DNA of 64,000 nucleotides from Syntrophomonas sp. DTU019 (GTDB taxonomy: Bacteria > Bacillota > Syntrophomonadia > Syntrophomonadales > Syntrophomonadaceae). The notes under the pieces are model-generated. The model saw nothing but the letters and a program-made list of their open reading frames with translations, did not search any database and had not been told where the DNA came from. The stretch covers positions 806,001-870,000 of the forward strand of contig CAJYDM010000001.1 of the NCBI GenBank assembly GCA_913757435.1, written 5' to 3'. The position numbers and the translations under genes were made by a program. How positions within the stretch are numbered: the stretch's first letter is position 1; each line of letters opens with the position of its first letter. Positions 54,875 through 64,000 of the stretch are shown piece by piece.

Positions 54875-56074
54875 ATGGCAAAGGCTAAATACGAAAGGAC
54901 GAAACCCCATCTAAACATCGGGACCATCGGACACATCGACCATGGCAAGACCACCTTGACGGCGGCGATAACTCTGGTCTTATCCAAAGTCGGGGGCGCG
55001 AAGGCGACGTCGTATGCTGAAATAGACAAAGCCCCGGAAGAAAAAGAAAGAGGTATCACCATCAACACCTCCCATGTGGAATATCAGACCGAGAACCGGC
55101 ACTATGCCCATGTGGACTGCCCGGGTCATGCCGACTACATCAAAAATATGATCACCGGCGCGGCGCAGATGGACGGAGCCATCCTGGTGGTATCCGGTGC
55201 TGACGGCCCCATGCCGCAGACCAGAGAGCACATCCTGTTGTCCAGACAGGTAGAAGTGCCCTACATCGTGGTATTCGTAAACAAGGTCGACATGGTGGAT
55301 GACGAAGAACTGTTGGAACTGGTCGACATGGAAGTGCGTGAACTGTTGAGCTTCTATGAATTCCCTGGAGACGACCTGCCGGTAGTGAGAGGTTCAGCCT
55401 TAAAAGCCTTAGAATGCGGATGCGGGAGCCGTGACTGCGAGTGGTGCGGACGCATTTGGGAACTGATGGACTCAGTAGACAGCTACATCCCCTTACCGGA
55501 GAGAGCGGTAGACAAACCGTTCCTGATGCCCATAGAAGACGTATTCACCATCACCGGACGCGGTACGGTGACCACCGGCAGAGTAGAACGCGGACAGGTC
55601 AAAGTAGGTGATGAGGTAGAGATCGTAGGGATGCGGGAGCAGACCAGAAAGACCGTATGCACCGGAGTTGAGATGTTCAGGAAGCTTTTAGACTATGCTG
55701 AGGCGGGGGACAACATAGGCACCCTGTTAAGAGGTGTGGACCGCAAAGAAGTGGAAAGAGGCATGGTATTGGCCAAGCCTAATAGCATCAAACCATTGAC
55801 CAATTTCAATGCCGAAGTATATGTACTGACCAAAGAAGAGGGCGGAAGGCACACCCCGTTCTTCGGCGGCTATCGCCCCCAGTTTTACTTCAGGACCACT
55901 GACGTGACCGGCATCATCCAGCTGCCCGAGGGAGTGGAGATGGTAATGCCCGGAGACAACGTGCAGATGTCTATCGAACTGATCACTCCCATCGCTATCG
56001 AGCAGGGACTGCGCTTCGCTATCCGTGAAGGCGGCAGGACCGTGGGCGCCGGCGTGGTCACTTCCATCAGTTAA
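54875..56074 (+). CDS. tuf: Elongation factor Tu with a four-cysteine insertion
   Basis: EF-Tu brings aminoacyl-tRNA to the ribosome. The 399-residue protein has the P-loop [10 protein letters not shown], the switch region [26 protein letters not shown] and NKVDMVD of the GTPase, then domains 2 and 3. The loop that is GDAEWEAK in E. coli is replaced by [12 protein letters not shown] (Cys181, 183, 188 and 191), a possible metal site. ATG 54875 is used because it gives MAKAKYER; an in-frame ATG at 54863 overlaps the likely ribosome binding site. It stands apart from rpsG and fusA. Confidence 0.96.
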   Translation: MAKAKYERTKPHLNIGTIGHIDHGKTTLTAAITLVLSKVGGAKATSYAEIDKAPEEKERGITINTSHVEYQTENRHYAHVDCPGHADYIKNMITGAAQMDGAILVVSGADGPMPQTREHILLSRQVEVPYIVVFVNKVDMVDDEELLELVDMEVRELLSFYEFPGDDLPVVRGSALKALECGCGSRDCEWCGRIWELMDSVDSYIPLPERAVDKPFLMPIEDVFTITGRGTVTTGRVERGQVKVGDEVEIVGMREQTRKTVCTGVEMFRKLLDYAEAGDNIGTLLRGVDRKEVERGMVLAKPNSIKPLTNFNAEVYVLTKEEGGRHTPFFGGYRPQFYFRTTDVTGIIQLPEGVEMVMPGDNVQMSIELITPIAIEQGLRFAIREGGRTVGAGVVTSIS

Positions 56075-56103
56075 GCTAGAGCACTAACATAAACGCTGTT
56101 AAG

Positions 56104-56134
56104 AGCAGGGGTTCATCCCCTGCTGTCATTTCTA
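56104..56134 (+). terminator. Terminator after tuf
   Basis: AGCAGGGG / CCCCTGCT with a five-base loop; the T-rich tail is short (GTCATTTC). Confidence 0.75.
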
Positions 56135-56151
56135 ACCAAAAGCAGGTATCA

Positions 56152-56180
56152 TTGACACCCCGCTTGCGTTGTGATAGAGT
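56152..56180 (+). promoter_or_regulatory. Sigma-A promoter before rpmG
   Basis: Perfect TTGACA with TAGAGT 17 bases downstream, 40 bases before the rpmG start. Confidence 0.65.
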
Positions 56181-56220
56181 ATTCTAGGATTTTTGTGTAC
56201 CAGGATGGAGGTGTCAAAGC

Positions 56221-56370
56221 ATGAGAGTCGGTATTACCATAGCCTGCACCGAGTGCAAGCAGCGCAATTATACAACCACCAAGAATAAAAAGAAACACAC
56301 CGAGAAGGTCGAAGTGAGAAAGTACTGCAGATTCTGCAATACCCATACCGTCCATAAGGAAATTAAGTAG
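56221..56370 (+). CDS. rpmG: Ribosomal protein bL33
   Basis: A 49-residue protein of the large subunit starting [12 protein letters not shown] and ending [11 protein letters not shown]. Its CxxC pairs (CTEC and CRFC) form the zinc ribbon. GGATGGAGGTGTCAAAGC precedes ATG 56221. It lies nine bases before secE, the usual arrangement. It is too short to appear in many automatic gene searches. Confidence 0.96.
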   Translation: MRVGITIACTECKQRNYTTTKNKKKHTEKVEVRKYCRFCNTHTVHKEIK

Positions 56371-56378
56371 ATCAGGAT

Positions 56379-56630
56379 GTGAAAGTTTTGACTAAGAACA
56401 ACAATCCTGCCAAAAAGGATGACAATGTCAAAGGCAGATGGGACCAGATCAAAGGTTTCATGCAAGGTGTATGGTATGAGCTGAAAAAGGTGCACTGGCC
56501 CAGCCGCCAGCAACTCTTGGCCTATACCGGCGTAGTGCTGGTATCGGTAGCCTTCGTAGCCATACTTATCTGGATCTTCGACATGGGATTGTCATTTGCC
56601 CTGGACAGATTATTTAAAGCCTTTGCTTAA
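56379..56630 (+). CDS. secE: Preprotein translocase subunit SecE
   Basis: SecE is the essential clamp of the SecYEG channel. The 83-residue protein has an N-terminal charged region, the conserved amphipathic ELKKVHWPSRQQLLAYTGVV and one transmembrane helix (residues about 50-72). GTG 56379 is the likely start; TTG 56388 is possible. nusG follows after 14 bases. Confidence 0.95.
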   Translation: MKVLTKNNNPAKKDDNVKGRWDQIKGFMQGVWYELKKVHWPSRQQLLAYTGVVLVSVAFVAILIWIFDMGLSFALDRLFKAFA

Positions 56631-56644
56631 AGGAGGTAGTTCCC

Positions 56645-57241
56645 ATGACCACGCCTAAAATCGAATCCGAATTGCCGGAAGAAATCGGAACTGCCGCTGA
56701 AGCTGTCCCTGAGACCCGGGGAGAATGGTTTGTGGTCCATACCTATTCTGGATATGAAAATAAAATCAAGGTGGACCTGGCTAAAAGAGTAGAATCCATG
56801 AACATGCAGGATAAGATCTTTGACGTCTTGATCCCGGAGGAGAAAGAGGTCGAATATAAGGGCGGCAAGCGCAAGGTCACCAGCAAGCGGGTGTTCCCCG
56901 GATATGTCCTGGTGAATATGATCATGAGCGAGGATTCCTGGTATGTGGTACGCCATACCCCAGGAGTAACTGGATTCGTGGGCAGCGGCAGCAAACCCAT
57001 CCCCCTGCGTGAAGACGAGATCAACAAAATCTTGCGTCAAATGGGCCTGATCGAGAGCAAACCCAAATTTATCGATATAGAGATCGGTGAGAACATCCGG
57101 GTGCGCACTGGTCCGTTTGCCAATTTCGAGGGCGTTGTCAAAGAATTGCTCCCGGATAGAGGCAAAGTCAGGGTCAATATTTCCATGTTTGGCCGGGAAA
57201 CCCCTGTCGAACTGGATTATGAACAAATTGAAAAACTATAA
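56645..57241 (+). CDS. nusG: Transcription termination/antitermination factor NusG
   Basis: NusG binds RNA polymerase and couples it to Rho or the ribosome. The 198-residue protein has an acidic N-terminal extension of about 25 residues, the NGN domain (EWFVVHTYSGYENKIKVDL; PGYVLVNMIM; VRHTPGVTGFVG) and the KOW domain (VRVRTGPFANFEGVVKEL with RGKVRV). AAAGGAGGTAGTTCCC precedes the ATG. Confidence 0.96.
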   Translation: MTTPKIESELPEEIGTAAEAVPETRGEWFVVHTYSGYENKIKVDLAKRVESMNMQDKIFDVLIPEEKEVEYKGGKRKVTSKRVFPGYVLVNMIMSEDSWYVVRHTPGVTGFVGSGSKPIPLREDEINKILRQMGLIESKPKFIDIEIGENIRVRTGPFANFEGVVKELLPDRGKVRVNISMFGRETPVELDYEQIEKL

Positions 57242-57256
57242 GGAGGAGGTGAAAAG

Positions 57257-57682
57257 TTGGCTAAAAAGGTAATTGGCAAGATATCATTACAGATCAGCGC
57301 CGGAAAAGCCACCCCGGCTCCGCCGGTCGGGCCTGCACTAGGCCAGTACGGTGTGAACATCATGGGATTTTGCAAAGACTACAACGCCAGGACTGCTGAT
57401 AAGACAGGTTACATCATACCCGTGGAGATCACCGTTTTCGAAGACCGCTCCTTTACCTTCGTATTAAAGTCGCCACCGGCCTCAGACCTCTTGAAAAAGG
57501 CTGCCGGTGTTGACAAAGGCTCCGGCGAGCCCAACCAGAAGAAGGTCGGCAAAGTGCCCCGGGCCAAGATCATAGAGATCGCTGAGACCAAAAAGGACGA
57601 TCTGAACGCGGCTGACCTGGACTCGGCTATACGCATGATCGAAGGTACCGCTCGCAGCATGGGATTGGAAATAGTCGACTGA
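57257..57682 (+). CDS. rplK: Ribosomal protein uL11
   Basis: L11 binds the 1070 region of 23S rRNA at the factor-binding site. [36 protein letters not shown] are the proline-rich N-terminal domain blocks, and the C-terminal part ([19 protein letters not shown]) is the RNA-binding domain. TTG 57257 follows GGAGGAGGTGAAAAG. Length 141 is normal. Confidence 0.97.
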   Translation: MAKKVIGKISLQISAGKATPAPPVGPALGQYGVNIMGFCKDYNARTADKTGYIIPVEITVFEDRSFTFVLKSPPASDLLKKAAGVDKGSGEPNQKKVGKVPRAKIIEIAETKKDDLNAADLDSAIRMIEGTARSMGLEIVD

Positions 57683-57734
57683 TAGACAATGTGGGAGGAT
57701 TAAATCCGCACTAACCACAAGGAGGTATACCTTA

Positions 57735-58436
57735 ATGAAAAGAGGCAAATCCTATCAGGACTCTGCCCAACAGATTGACAGAACACAATTGTACGAACCG
57801 GCTCAGGCTTTGCAGATAGTCAAAGATATCGCCAAGGCCAAATTTGACGAGACCGTAGAAGTTCACATCAAATTAGGGGTGGACCCCCGCCACGCAGATC
57901 AGCAGGTCAGAGGTACGGTCAGCCTGCCCCACGGAACCGGGAAAACCCGTAAAGTGTTGGTATTTGCTAAAGGAGAAAAGGCTAAGGAAGCCGAGAATGC
58001 CGGGGCTGACTTTGTCGGCGCTGAAGACCTGGCTGAAAAGATTCAGGGCGGCTGGTTCGATTTCGATGTAGCCGTGGCTACGCCGGATATGATGGCGGTT
58101 GTGGGCAAATTAGGCAAAATATTGGGCCCGCGTGGTCTGATGCCTAACCCCAAATCAGGCACTGTCACCTTTGACATCGACCGCACTATCAAAGAACTCA
58201 AGGCAGGACGCATCGAATACCGGGTGGACAAAACCTCCATTATCCATGCCCCGATAGGCAGGGTGTCTTTCGATGTTGATAAGCTGCAGGAAAACCTCAC
58301 GGTGTTTTCCGAAGCCTTGATCAAGGCTCGTCCAGCAGCAGCTAAGGGTCAGTATATGCGTTCGGTCACGGTATGCTCGACCATGGGTCCAGGGGTTAAA
58401 ATCAATCCGCTGGTATTGGCTGCCATGAGCAAATAG
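57735..58436 (+). CDS. rplA: Ribosomal protein uL1
   Basis: L1 forms the mobile stalk at the E site and in some bacteria represses its own mRNA. The 233-residue protein has [29 protein letters not shown] and the signature [15 protein letters not shown]. The AAGGAGGTATACCTT site precedes ATG 57735. A separate L10 leader follows before rplJ. Confidence 0.97.
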   Translation: MKRGKSYQDSAQQIDRTQLYEPAQALQIVKDIAKAKFDETVEVHIKLGVDPRHADQQVRGTVSLPHGTGKTRKVLVFAKGEKAKEAENAGADFVGAEDLAEKIQGGWFDFDVAVATPDMMAVVGKLGKILGPRGLMPNPKSGTVTFDIDRTIKELKAGRIEYRVDKTSIIHAPIGRVSFDVDKLQENLTVFSEALIKARPAAAKGQYMRSVTVCSTMGPGVKINPLVLAAMSK

Positions 58437-58459
58437 CCAAATAAACATAAAACTGCAAA

Positions 58460-58600
58460 TCAAAACTGTAGACAGCCGGTGGGAAACCTTAAAGAACGCC
58501 GTTCGCCAGCCGAGGTTATGATCGAATAGATTTTTATCGACTATTGGATAACCTCTGCACAGGCTGCAGAGGTTTTTGATTTGTAGGCCAAATCACGAAA
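58460..58600 (+). ncRNA. Ribosomal protein L10 leader
   Basis: A structured non-coding stretch between rplA and rplJ, in the position of the L10(L12)4-binding leader of Firmicutes. It contains paired segments (GCCGGTGGGAAACC...CGCCAGCC region) and ends with a terminator at 58552-58577. L10-L12 complex binding would favour termination and thus limit rplJ-rplL expression; identification is by position and shape, not by alignment. Confidence 0.65.
58552..58577 (+). terminator. Attenuator terminator before rplJ
   Basis: CCTCTGCA / TGCAGAGG with a five-base loop followed by TTTTTGATTT, 38 bases before the rplJ start. Confidence 0.85.
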
Positions 58601-58615
58601 AGGGGGTGAAGTATA

Positions 58616-59140
58616 GTGCCGAAACTAGAAGAAAAACAAAAAGTGGTTCAACAATTGCAAGAAAGGATCGATAAAGCCGGGCTGATCATTTTCACCGACT
58701 ATCGCGGCTTGAATGTGGAAGAAATGACCACTTTGAGGAATCGATTGCGCATTCCCGGAGTCGAATACCGGGTGGTCAAAAATACTATGATGGAATTCGC
58801 CCTAGAAAACTGCGGATACAATGAGATCGTCAACCAGATCGACGGGCCTAATGCGGTTCTATTCAGCGATGATGACCTGGTGACTCCCGCTAAGACCATC
58901 TATGAGTTCATCAAAGAACGAAAGAAACTGGAGGTTAAGGTCGGAATCGTACAGGGTCAAGTGGTAGCCTCAGACCGTATCAAGGCTTTAGCTGATCTGC
59001 CGCCCAAGGAAGTATTGCTGGCTCAAGTGGTGGGGACCATGCAGGCTCCTATCACCAGCCTGGTTTATGTGCTTAACGCCAACATAACCGGATTAGCCAG
59101 GGCTATTGATCAGATTCGCGAACAGAAAGCGGCCGGCTAA
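58616..59140 (+). CDS. rplJ: Ribosomal protein uL10
   Basis: L10 anchors the L7/L12 stalk. The 174-residue protein has the N-terminal RNA-binding globular domain ([35 protein letters not shown]) and a C-terminal helix for L12 dimers ([23 protein letters not shown]). The start is GTG 58616 after AAGGGGGTGAAGTATA. Confidence 0.96.
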   Translation: MPKLEEKQKVVQQLQERIDKAGLIIFTDYRGLNVEEMTTLRNRLRIPGVEYRVVKNTMMEFALENCGYNEIVNQIDGPNAVLFSDDDLVTPAKTIYEFIKERKKLEVKVGIVQGQVVASDRIKALADLPPKEVLLAQVVGTMQAPITSLVYVLNANITGLARAIDQIREQKAAG

Positions 59141-59192
59141 CCGATGGCATATATGTTTAAATAATAAAAGAGAAAACAGGAGGTTTGTTTAC

Positions 59193-59564
59193 ATGAGTAA
59201 AGTACAAGAAGTTATCGATATCGTCAAAGGTCTTACGGTTTTGGAGCTTTCCGAACTGGTCAAGGCTCTGGAAGAAGAATTTGGCGTAAGCGCCGCTGCC
59301 CCTATGGCTGTTGCCGCTGCGCCCGCTGCTGCAGCTGAGCCCGAAGAAGAACAGACCGAGTTCGATGTCATCCTGACCTCTTCCGGCGAGAAGAAAGTCA
59401 ATGTCATCAAAGTAGTCCGCGAGCTCACCAGCCTGGGCCTTAAAGAGGCCAAGGACCTGGTCGACGGAGCTCCTAACCCCATCAAAGAGAAAGTCACCAA
59501 ACAGGAAGCTGCTGACATTAAAGCCAAGATCGAAGAAGCCGGCGGATCTGTGGAAATTAAATAG
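59193..59564 (+). CDS. rplL: Ribosomal protein bL12
   Basis: The stalk protein that recruits translation factors. The 123-residue protein has an N-terminal dimerisation domain ([28 protein letters not shown]), an Ala/Pro/Glu-rich hinge and the C-terminal domain ([43 protein letters not shown]). ATG 59193 follows AGGAGGTTTG. Confidence 0.97.
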   Translation: MSKVQEVIDIVKGLTVLELSELVKALEEEFGVSAAAPMAVAAAPAAAAEPEEEQTEFDVILTSSGEKKVNVIKVVRELTSLGLKEAKDLVDGAPNPIKEKVTKQEAADIKAKIEEAGGSVEIK

Positions 59565-59582
59565 TGCTGGGCAAGTAAAAGA

Positions 59583-59610
59583 GGTGCTGCTGACGGCAGC
59601 ACCTTTTTTT
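59583..59610 (+). terminator. Terminator after rplL
   Basis: GGTGCTGC / GCAGCACC with a five-base loop and seven T residues. Confidence 0.93.
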
Positions 59611-59720
59611 ATTAGGAAATTCGTAATAAGATTATATTAACCCTGCTGGCTGCAGCAATATATTATAGAAAGGTTAAATAATGGGAAGGGTTAACAACGG
59701 GGATAGGGGGATGATTTAAT

Positions 59721-60425
59721 ATGAGGCCTAGTCTGCTTTTTATGATCCTGGTTTTTTTCTTGGTCTGTCCTGCACAGGCATCAGCTGCCGAATACGAATG
59801 GACCCTGACCTGGCAAAACGACCAGGTACTCACTGAGACCATTGTCACCGACCGTCCAGATCTGATCAGTCCAGCGGGCGGATGGGAAAAGACCTCACAG
59901 ACTGACACCTACAGCCGCCAGACCCAGGGCTGGACGACTTACAATCAGCTTCCCGACCGTCTGCCTATCGTGGCCAAAACCAAGGATTACCTGGCGGTCA
60001 AAATCACCAGAATTAATTTGGAATCGACAACCTATCAGGAAGGCACCACCTTTTACGATTTGACCCGGGATGGTTGGGGACAGGTCAAAATCGAAGTTCC
60101 CGGCTTAATAATGAAGGCTAAGCCGGCAGTTAAATCGCAATGGTCACAAGGCTTCACGGCCACTTGGAAAACGGCACCTCAGGCCGAGACTGAAGAGTAT
60201 CGCTTCGCCATGATTGCCATAACCATCGAGATCTTGCCTTCCATCATCAGTCTGCTGGTTATCGGCTGGGGTCTGGTGTGGATGGCCTACAGGCGGCAGG
60301 TCAAGCGTATGGAGCGGCTTATCGATGCCCGCTATTCATTGGATAATATCGTGTTAACTGAGATTCCCACCGTAGAGCAAGCCGAAGCAAATTTAAAAGA
60401 TAATAATGAAGAGACAAAAAATTAA
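59721..60425 (+). CDS. Secreted, membrane-anchored protein, unrecognised
   Basis: A 234-residue protein with a signal peptide (MRPSLLFMILVFFLVCPAQASA, likely cut after ASA), an extracytoplasmic domain of about 140 residues rich in Trp, Thr and Tyr, one transmembrane helix near residue 170-190 (IISLLVIGWGLVWMAY) and a short cytoplasmic tail with RRQVKRMERLIDARY. No family recognised. It lies between rplL and rpoB, a place usually empty or holding a methyltransferase gene, with a terminator before it and a promoter after it. Confidence 0.7.
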   Translation: MRPSLLFMILVFFLVCPAQASAAEYEWTLTWQNDQVLTETIVTDRPDLISPAGGWEKTSQTDTYSRQTQGWTTYNQLPDRLPIVAKTKDYLAVKITRINLESTTYQEGTTFYDLTRDGWGQVKIEVPGLIMKAKPAVKSQWSQGFTATWKTAPQAETEEYRFAMIAITIEILPSIISLLVIGWGLVWMAYRRQVKRMERLIDARYSLDNIVLTEIPTVEQAEANLKDNNEETKN

Positions 60426-60435
60426 TATAAAATCC

Positions 60436-60464
60436 TTGACCTCCGGCATTTCATGTGCTAACAT
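60436..60464 (+). promoter_or_regulatory. Sigma-A promoter of rpoB
   Basis: TTGACC and TAACAT at 17-base spacing, giving a leader of about 127 bases before rpoB. Confidence 0.6.
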
Positions 60465-60472
60465 TAGTAATT

Positions 60473-60496
60473 GCCATTTAGTATAAACTAAATGGC
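60473..60496 (+). promoter_or_regulatory. Hairpin at the start of the rpoB leader
   Basis: A perfect ten-bp stem GCCATTTAGT / ACTAAATGGC with an ATAA loop, lying at the expected 5' end of the rpoB transcript. It may protect the mRNA end or take part in control; no T tract follows. Confidence 0.6.
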
Positions 60497-60597
60497 TTCA
60501 TGGTATAAATGCTTGGGGTAGTTTCGTATAAAGCGAGGTTTTAGATTAGGCCTTGCTTTTCACTCTTTTCGGATTAAAAAAAAGGGGTGAACACTGG

Positions 60598-63500
60598 ATG
60601 GCAAAAGTTGAACAGTATGGTCGAGTCCAGCGGCTTAGTTACTCGAGGATCGACGAACCGATTGAGCTTCCCAACCTGATACAGGTGCAGCTCAGTTCTT
60701 ACCGCTGGTTCATCGAAAAGGGTCTGCGGGAAGCTTTACAGGAAGTATTCCCCATATCTGATTTCACCGGCAATTTGGAATTAGGCTTTATCGATTACAG
60801 CCTGGGTGAACCCAAATACGAGGTTCATGAATGCAAAGAAAGGGATGTTAGCTATCAAGCCCCCTTGAAGCTGAAGGTGCGGCTTACAGATAAAGAGAAC
60901 GGGGAGATCAAGGAATCTGAGGTCTACATGGGCGATCTTCCCCTCATGACCGACAAAGGAACCTTCATTATTAATGGAGCAGAACGTGTTGTGGTCAGTC
61001 AGCTGGTTAAATCCCCCGGGGTATATTTTAATGACCGGGTAGACGTGGCCGGCAACAAGTTGTATGGTGCTACAATTATCCCCAACCGTGGCGCCTGGTT
61101 CGAATTGGAGATGGACAGTGCCGGGGTCATCTATACCCGCATCGACAAGACCCGTAAAATACCGGTGACGGTTCTCTTAAGATGCATCGGCTTTGAGACC
61201 AATGATGCCATTCTCAGTCTGTACGACCAGGAAGAGATCCTTGCCAAAACCCTGGACAAGGATACCACCACCAATAAAAAAGAAGCTTTAATTGAATTCT
61301 ACCGTCGCCTCCGCCCCGGAGAAATGGCTACGGAAGATGCCGCGGAACAGCTTTTGAACAACCTCTTCTTCGATCCGCGACGTTATGACATGGCCCAGGT
61401 GGGACGCTACAAGGTCAATAAGAAACTGGGTCTGGATATTCCGGTGGAAACCAGGCATCTAACCGTAAAAGATATTACTGCTACCATCGGCTACCTGATC
61501 CGCCTCATTCTGGGCGAAGGCAAGACCGATGTTATAGATCACCTCGGCAACCGCCGCTTGAGGTCTATCGGTGAACTGCTGCAGAATCAGTTCCGCACTG
61601 GCCTGGTGCGCATGGAGCGCGTGGTGCGTGAACGCATGAGCATACACGATGTGGAAAGTCTGACCCCGCAGGTCTTAATCAACATCCGCCCCATTACCGC
61701 TGCCGTCAAGGAATTCTTTGGCAGTTCGCAGTTATCGCAGTTTATGGACCAGACCAACCCCTTGGCCGAACTCACCCATAAGAGGCGCTTAAGCGCTCTG
61801 GGGCCAGGCGGTCTGACCCGTGAGCGGGCCGGATTCCAGGTCCGTGACGTGCACCATTCCCACTACGGCAGAATCTGCCCGATCGAGACCCCTGAAGGTC
61901 CCAACATCGGACTGATCGGCTCCCTGGCCACGTTCGGGCGGGTCAATGACTTCGGTTTTATCGAGACCCCCTACCGTAAGGTAGACAAAGAGAGTGGCCG
62001 GGTATTGGAAGAGATAAACTTCCTATCTGCCGACGAAGAGGAAGAATTCGTGGTAGCTCAGGCTAACTCCCCCCTGGATGAAAATGGCTATTTTAAGGGG
62101 GAACGGGTGGAAGCCCGCTTCGCTGAGGAAATCCTTGAGGTGCCGGTAAACCGCGTAGACTATATGGACGTTTCTCCCAAACAGGTTTTCAGTGTGGCTA
62201 CCTCGCTGATTCCCTTTTTGGAAAATGACGACGCCAACCGTGCCCTGATGGGAGCTAACATGCAGCGTCAGGCCGTGCCCTTGATACGCACCCAGGCACC
62301 CATAGTAGGCACGGGACTGGAATACAAGGCCGCCAAGGATTCGGGTGCGGTGGTCTTATCCAAAAAGGCCGGACGGGTGCGTAAGGTCAGTGCCGACCGC
62401 ATCGTCATCGACAATGACGATGGAGGCATAGAAGTCCATAACCTGCTTAAATTTGTGCGCTCCAATCAAGGCACCTGCTATAATCAGCGGCCCATTGTGA
62501 GGACCGGTGACATAGTGGAGGCCAACGAGATTATTGCTGACGGGCCCAGCACCTGCAACGGTGAGCTGGCCTTGGGGCGCAACGTCCTGGTGGCCTTCAT
62601 GCCCTGGGAAGGGTATAACTACGAGGACGCCATCCTCATCTCCGAAAGATTAGTCAAAGAAGATGTATTTACATCCATTCACATAGAGGAATACGAGTGT
62701 GAGGCCCGTGACACCAAACTGGGACCTGAGGAGATCACTCGGGACATCCCCAATGTATCTGAAGACATGTTGAAGAACCTGGATGACCAGGGGGTAATCC
62801 GGGTGGGGGCTGAAGTGCGTGCCGATGATATCCTGGTGGGCAAGGTCACTCCTAAAGGGGAGACCGAGCTGACCCCGGAAGAGCGACTGCTGCGCGCTAT
62901 ATTTGGCGAAAAGGCTCGCGAGGTCCGAGACTCCTCGCTGCGCGTGCCGCACGGTGAGGCCGGTAAAGTTGTAGCGGTGAAACGCTTCTCCAGAGAAAAC
63001 GGCGATGAACTGCCCCCAGGCGTAAACCAACTGGTCAGGGTATACATTGCCCAGAAGCGCAAGATTTCAGAAGGTGATAAGATGGCAGGGCGGCACGGTA
63101 ACAAAGGGGTTATCTCCAGAATCCTGCCTGAAGAGGATATGCCTTTTCTGGAAGATGGCACTCCGGTGCAGATCGTGCTAAATCCCCTGGGGGTTCCCTC
63201 GCGTATGAACATCGGCCAAATTCTGGAATGCCATATGGGCTGGGCCGCCAAGGCTCTGGGCATGAATATCGCCACCCCGGTTTTTGATGGAGCCGATGAG
63301 GAAGACATATTCACCAAATTGAGAGAGGCCGGGCTTCCGGCCAATGGCAAAGCGGTGCTTTATGACGGACGCACCGGGGAGCCTTTTGACCATGAGATAA
63401 CCGTGGGCTATGTTTACATGCTGAAACTGGCCCATCTGGTAGATGACAAGATCCATGCCCGTTCCATCGGTCCCTATTCCCTGGTTACGCAGCAGCCTTT

Positions 63501-64000
63501 GGGAGGCAAAGCCCAGTTCGGCGGGCAGCGTTTCGGGGAGATGGAGGTATGGGCATTAGAAGCCTATGGGGCTTCCTATACCCTGCAGGAGATCCTGACC
63601 GTCAAATCAGACGATGTGGTAGGTCGTTTAAAGACCTACGAATCCATCGTCAAAGGCGATAATATACCCGAGCCGGGTGTACCCGAAGGCTTTAAGGTAT
63701 TGATTAAGGAACTGCAGAGTTTGGCCCTGGACGTTCGTATCCTCTCCGAAGATGATCAGGAGATCACTATCAAGGATATCGACTACGAGGTCAATGAAAA
63801 GGAAAAAGCCCGCGAACTGGGTTTAGAATTGCCTGAAACCACCGTGGCCCGTTCCGCACAGAGCGGCAGTGAATATATAGAAGTGGATGCTGCCGGGGAG
63901 CCGGATGCCGATGACAGTGCCGATCAAACCGACGAAGACCTTTTAGACCCTGAAAATTTGGATGAAGAGGTATTGAACCAGGATATTTTGGACGATGAAG
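60598..64000 (+). CDS. rpoB: RNA polymerase subunit beta, 3' end outside window
   Basis: The frame is open from ATG 60598 (after AAAAGGGGTGAACAC) to the window edge, about 1134 codons. It has [18 protein letters not shown], the rifampicin region [34 protein letters not shown] in wild-type form (D, H and S at the classical resistance positions), [36 protein letters not shown] and [28 protein letters not shown]. The last 60 codons are an acidic tail ([20 protein letters not shown]). rpoC is expected just beyond the edge. Confidence 0.98.
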   Translation, partial: MAKVEQYGRVQRLSYSRIDEPIELPNLIQVQLSSYRWFIEKGLREALQEVFPISDFTGNLELGFIDYSLGEPKYEVHECKERDVSYQAPLKLKVRLTDKENGEIKESEVYMGDLPLMTDKGTFIINGAERVVVSQLVKSPGVYFNDRVDVAGNKLYGATIIPNRGAWFELEMDSAGVIYTRIDKTRKIPVTVLLRCIGFETNDAILSLYDQEEILAKTLDKDTTTNKKEALIEFYRRLRPGEMATEDAAEQLLNNLFFDPRRYDMAQVGRYKVNKKLGLDIPVETRHLTVKDITATIGYLIRLILGEGKTDVIDHLGNRRLRSIGELLQNQFRTGLVRMERVVRERMSIHDVESLTPQVLINIRPITAAVKEFFGSSQLSQFMDQTNPLAELTHKRRLSALGPGGLTRERAGFQVRDVHHSHYGRICPIETPEGPNIGLIGSLATFGRVNDFGFIETPYRKVDKESGRVLEEINFLSADEEEEFVVAQANSPLDENGYFKGERVEARFAEEILEVPVNRVDYMDVSPKQVFSVATSLIPFLENDDANRALMGANMQRQAVPLIRTQAPIVGTGLEYKAAKDSGAVVLSKKAGRVRKVSADRIVIDNDDGGIEVHNLLKFVRSNQGTCYNQRPIVRTGDIVEANEIIADGPSTCNGELALGRNVLVAFMPWEGYNYEDAILISERLVKEDVFTSIHIEEYECEARDTKLGPEEITRDIPNVSEDMLKNLDDQGVIRVGAEVRADDILVGKVTPKGETELTPEERLLRAIFGEKAREVRDSSLRVPHGEAGKVVAVKRFSRENGDELPPGVNQLVRVYIAQKRKISEGDKMAGRHGNKGVISRILPEEDMPFLEDGTPVQIVLNPLGVPSRMNIGQILECHMGWAAKALGMNIATPVFDGADEEDIFTKLREAGLPANGKAVLYDGRTGEPFDHEITVGYVYMLKLAHLVDDKIHARSIGPYSLVTQQPLGGKAQFGGQRFGEMEVWALEAYGASYTLQEILTVKSDDVVGRLKTYESIVKGDNIPEPGVPEGFKVLIKELQSLALDVRILSEDDQEITIKDIDYEVNEKEKARELGLELPETTVARSAQSGSEYIEVDAAGEPDADDSADQTDEDLLDPENLDEEVLNQDILDDE

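Noticed and set aside
60598-64000. Frameshift in rpoB
   Set aside because: I checked the frame at the conserved blocks from start to edge and found it continuous; the gene merely runs past the window end.

Overview
The window looks like a piece of an anaerobic, spore-forming, Gram-positive bacterium of the Clostridia, most likely Syntrophomonas or a close relative. Reasons: the ctsR to sigH to rpoBC gene order of Firmicutes, sporulation genes (spoIID, spoIIID, sigH), the McsA/McsB/ClpC system, a fragment of a 2-hydroxyacyl-CoA dehydratase, several radical SAM proteins and REP-like palindromes. The species name is inference; the phylum-level call is firm. Almost everything is chromosomal housekeeping DNA read left to right.

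Layout. 1-10 kb: end of an M23 peptidase gene, a radical SAM protein, a YhaM-type exoribonuclease, rpmE, a DUF1385 membrane protein, then prfA-prmC-ywlC-mntP-ywlE-rpiB-glyA and a MazG-like protein. 10.3-17.3 kb: complete F1Fo ATP synthase operon (atpZ/I, B, E, F, H, A, G, D, C) behind a 240-base untranslated leader with possible alternative RNA folds. 17.4-27.7 kb: small membrane proteins, a SprT-like protein, YjbQ, then the ywmB-murA-spoIID-spoIIID-mbl-flgG block, a TagA/WecG-type glycosyltransferase and a large FtsA-like protein. 27.7-30.1 kb: the main reverse-strand block, an Xre regulator, a membrane protein and a B12-binding radical SAM protein that overlap by ATGA junctions and follow a remnant of an HgdB-like gene.

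30.3-37.4 kb: ctsR-mcsA-mcsB-clpC (protein quality control by arginine phosphorylation; the matching phosphatase YwlE lies at 7.6 kb) and radA-disA (repair and c-di-AMP). 37.4-44.1 kb: a mobile-element hot spot. An IS1182-family element sits inside a REP-like palindrome; an IS1634-type element is inserted in front of the PIN/TRAM gene yacL with a perfect 232-bp direct repeat; and a second IS1634-type element is inserted into the edge of the first with a perfect 145-bp direct repeat. The 232-bp duplication carries the yacL start and ribosome binding site, so the gene downstream remains intact.

44-60 kb: yacL-ispD-ispF-DUF1002-gltX, a cysteine T-box leader with cysE-cysS-mrnC, thyX, rlmB, sigH, five tRNA genes (Thr, Tyr, fMet, Thr, Met), tuf, rpmG-secE-nusG-rplK-rplA-rplJ-rplL. 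59.7-64 kb: an unrecognised secreted/membrane protein gene between rplL and rpoB, then rpoB running off the right edge.

The most noteworthy items are the nested IS insertions with very long target duplications, the REP palindrome split by IS1182, a matched pair of candidate operators in front of the Xre cassette, structured leaders before the ATP synthase operon and yacL, a tandem repeat with a compensatory base change between tRNA genes, and a four-cysteine insertion in EF-Tu. No CRISPR array, prophage or replication origin was seen.
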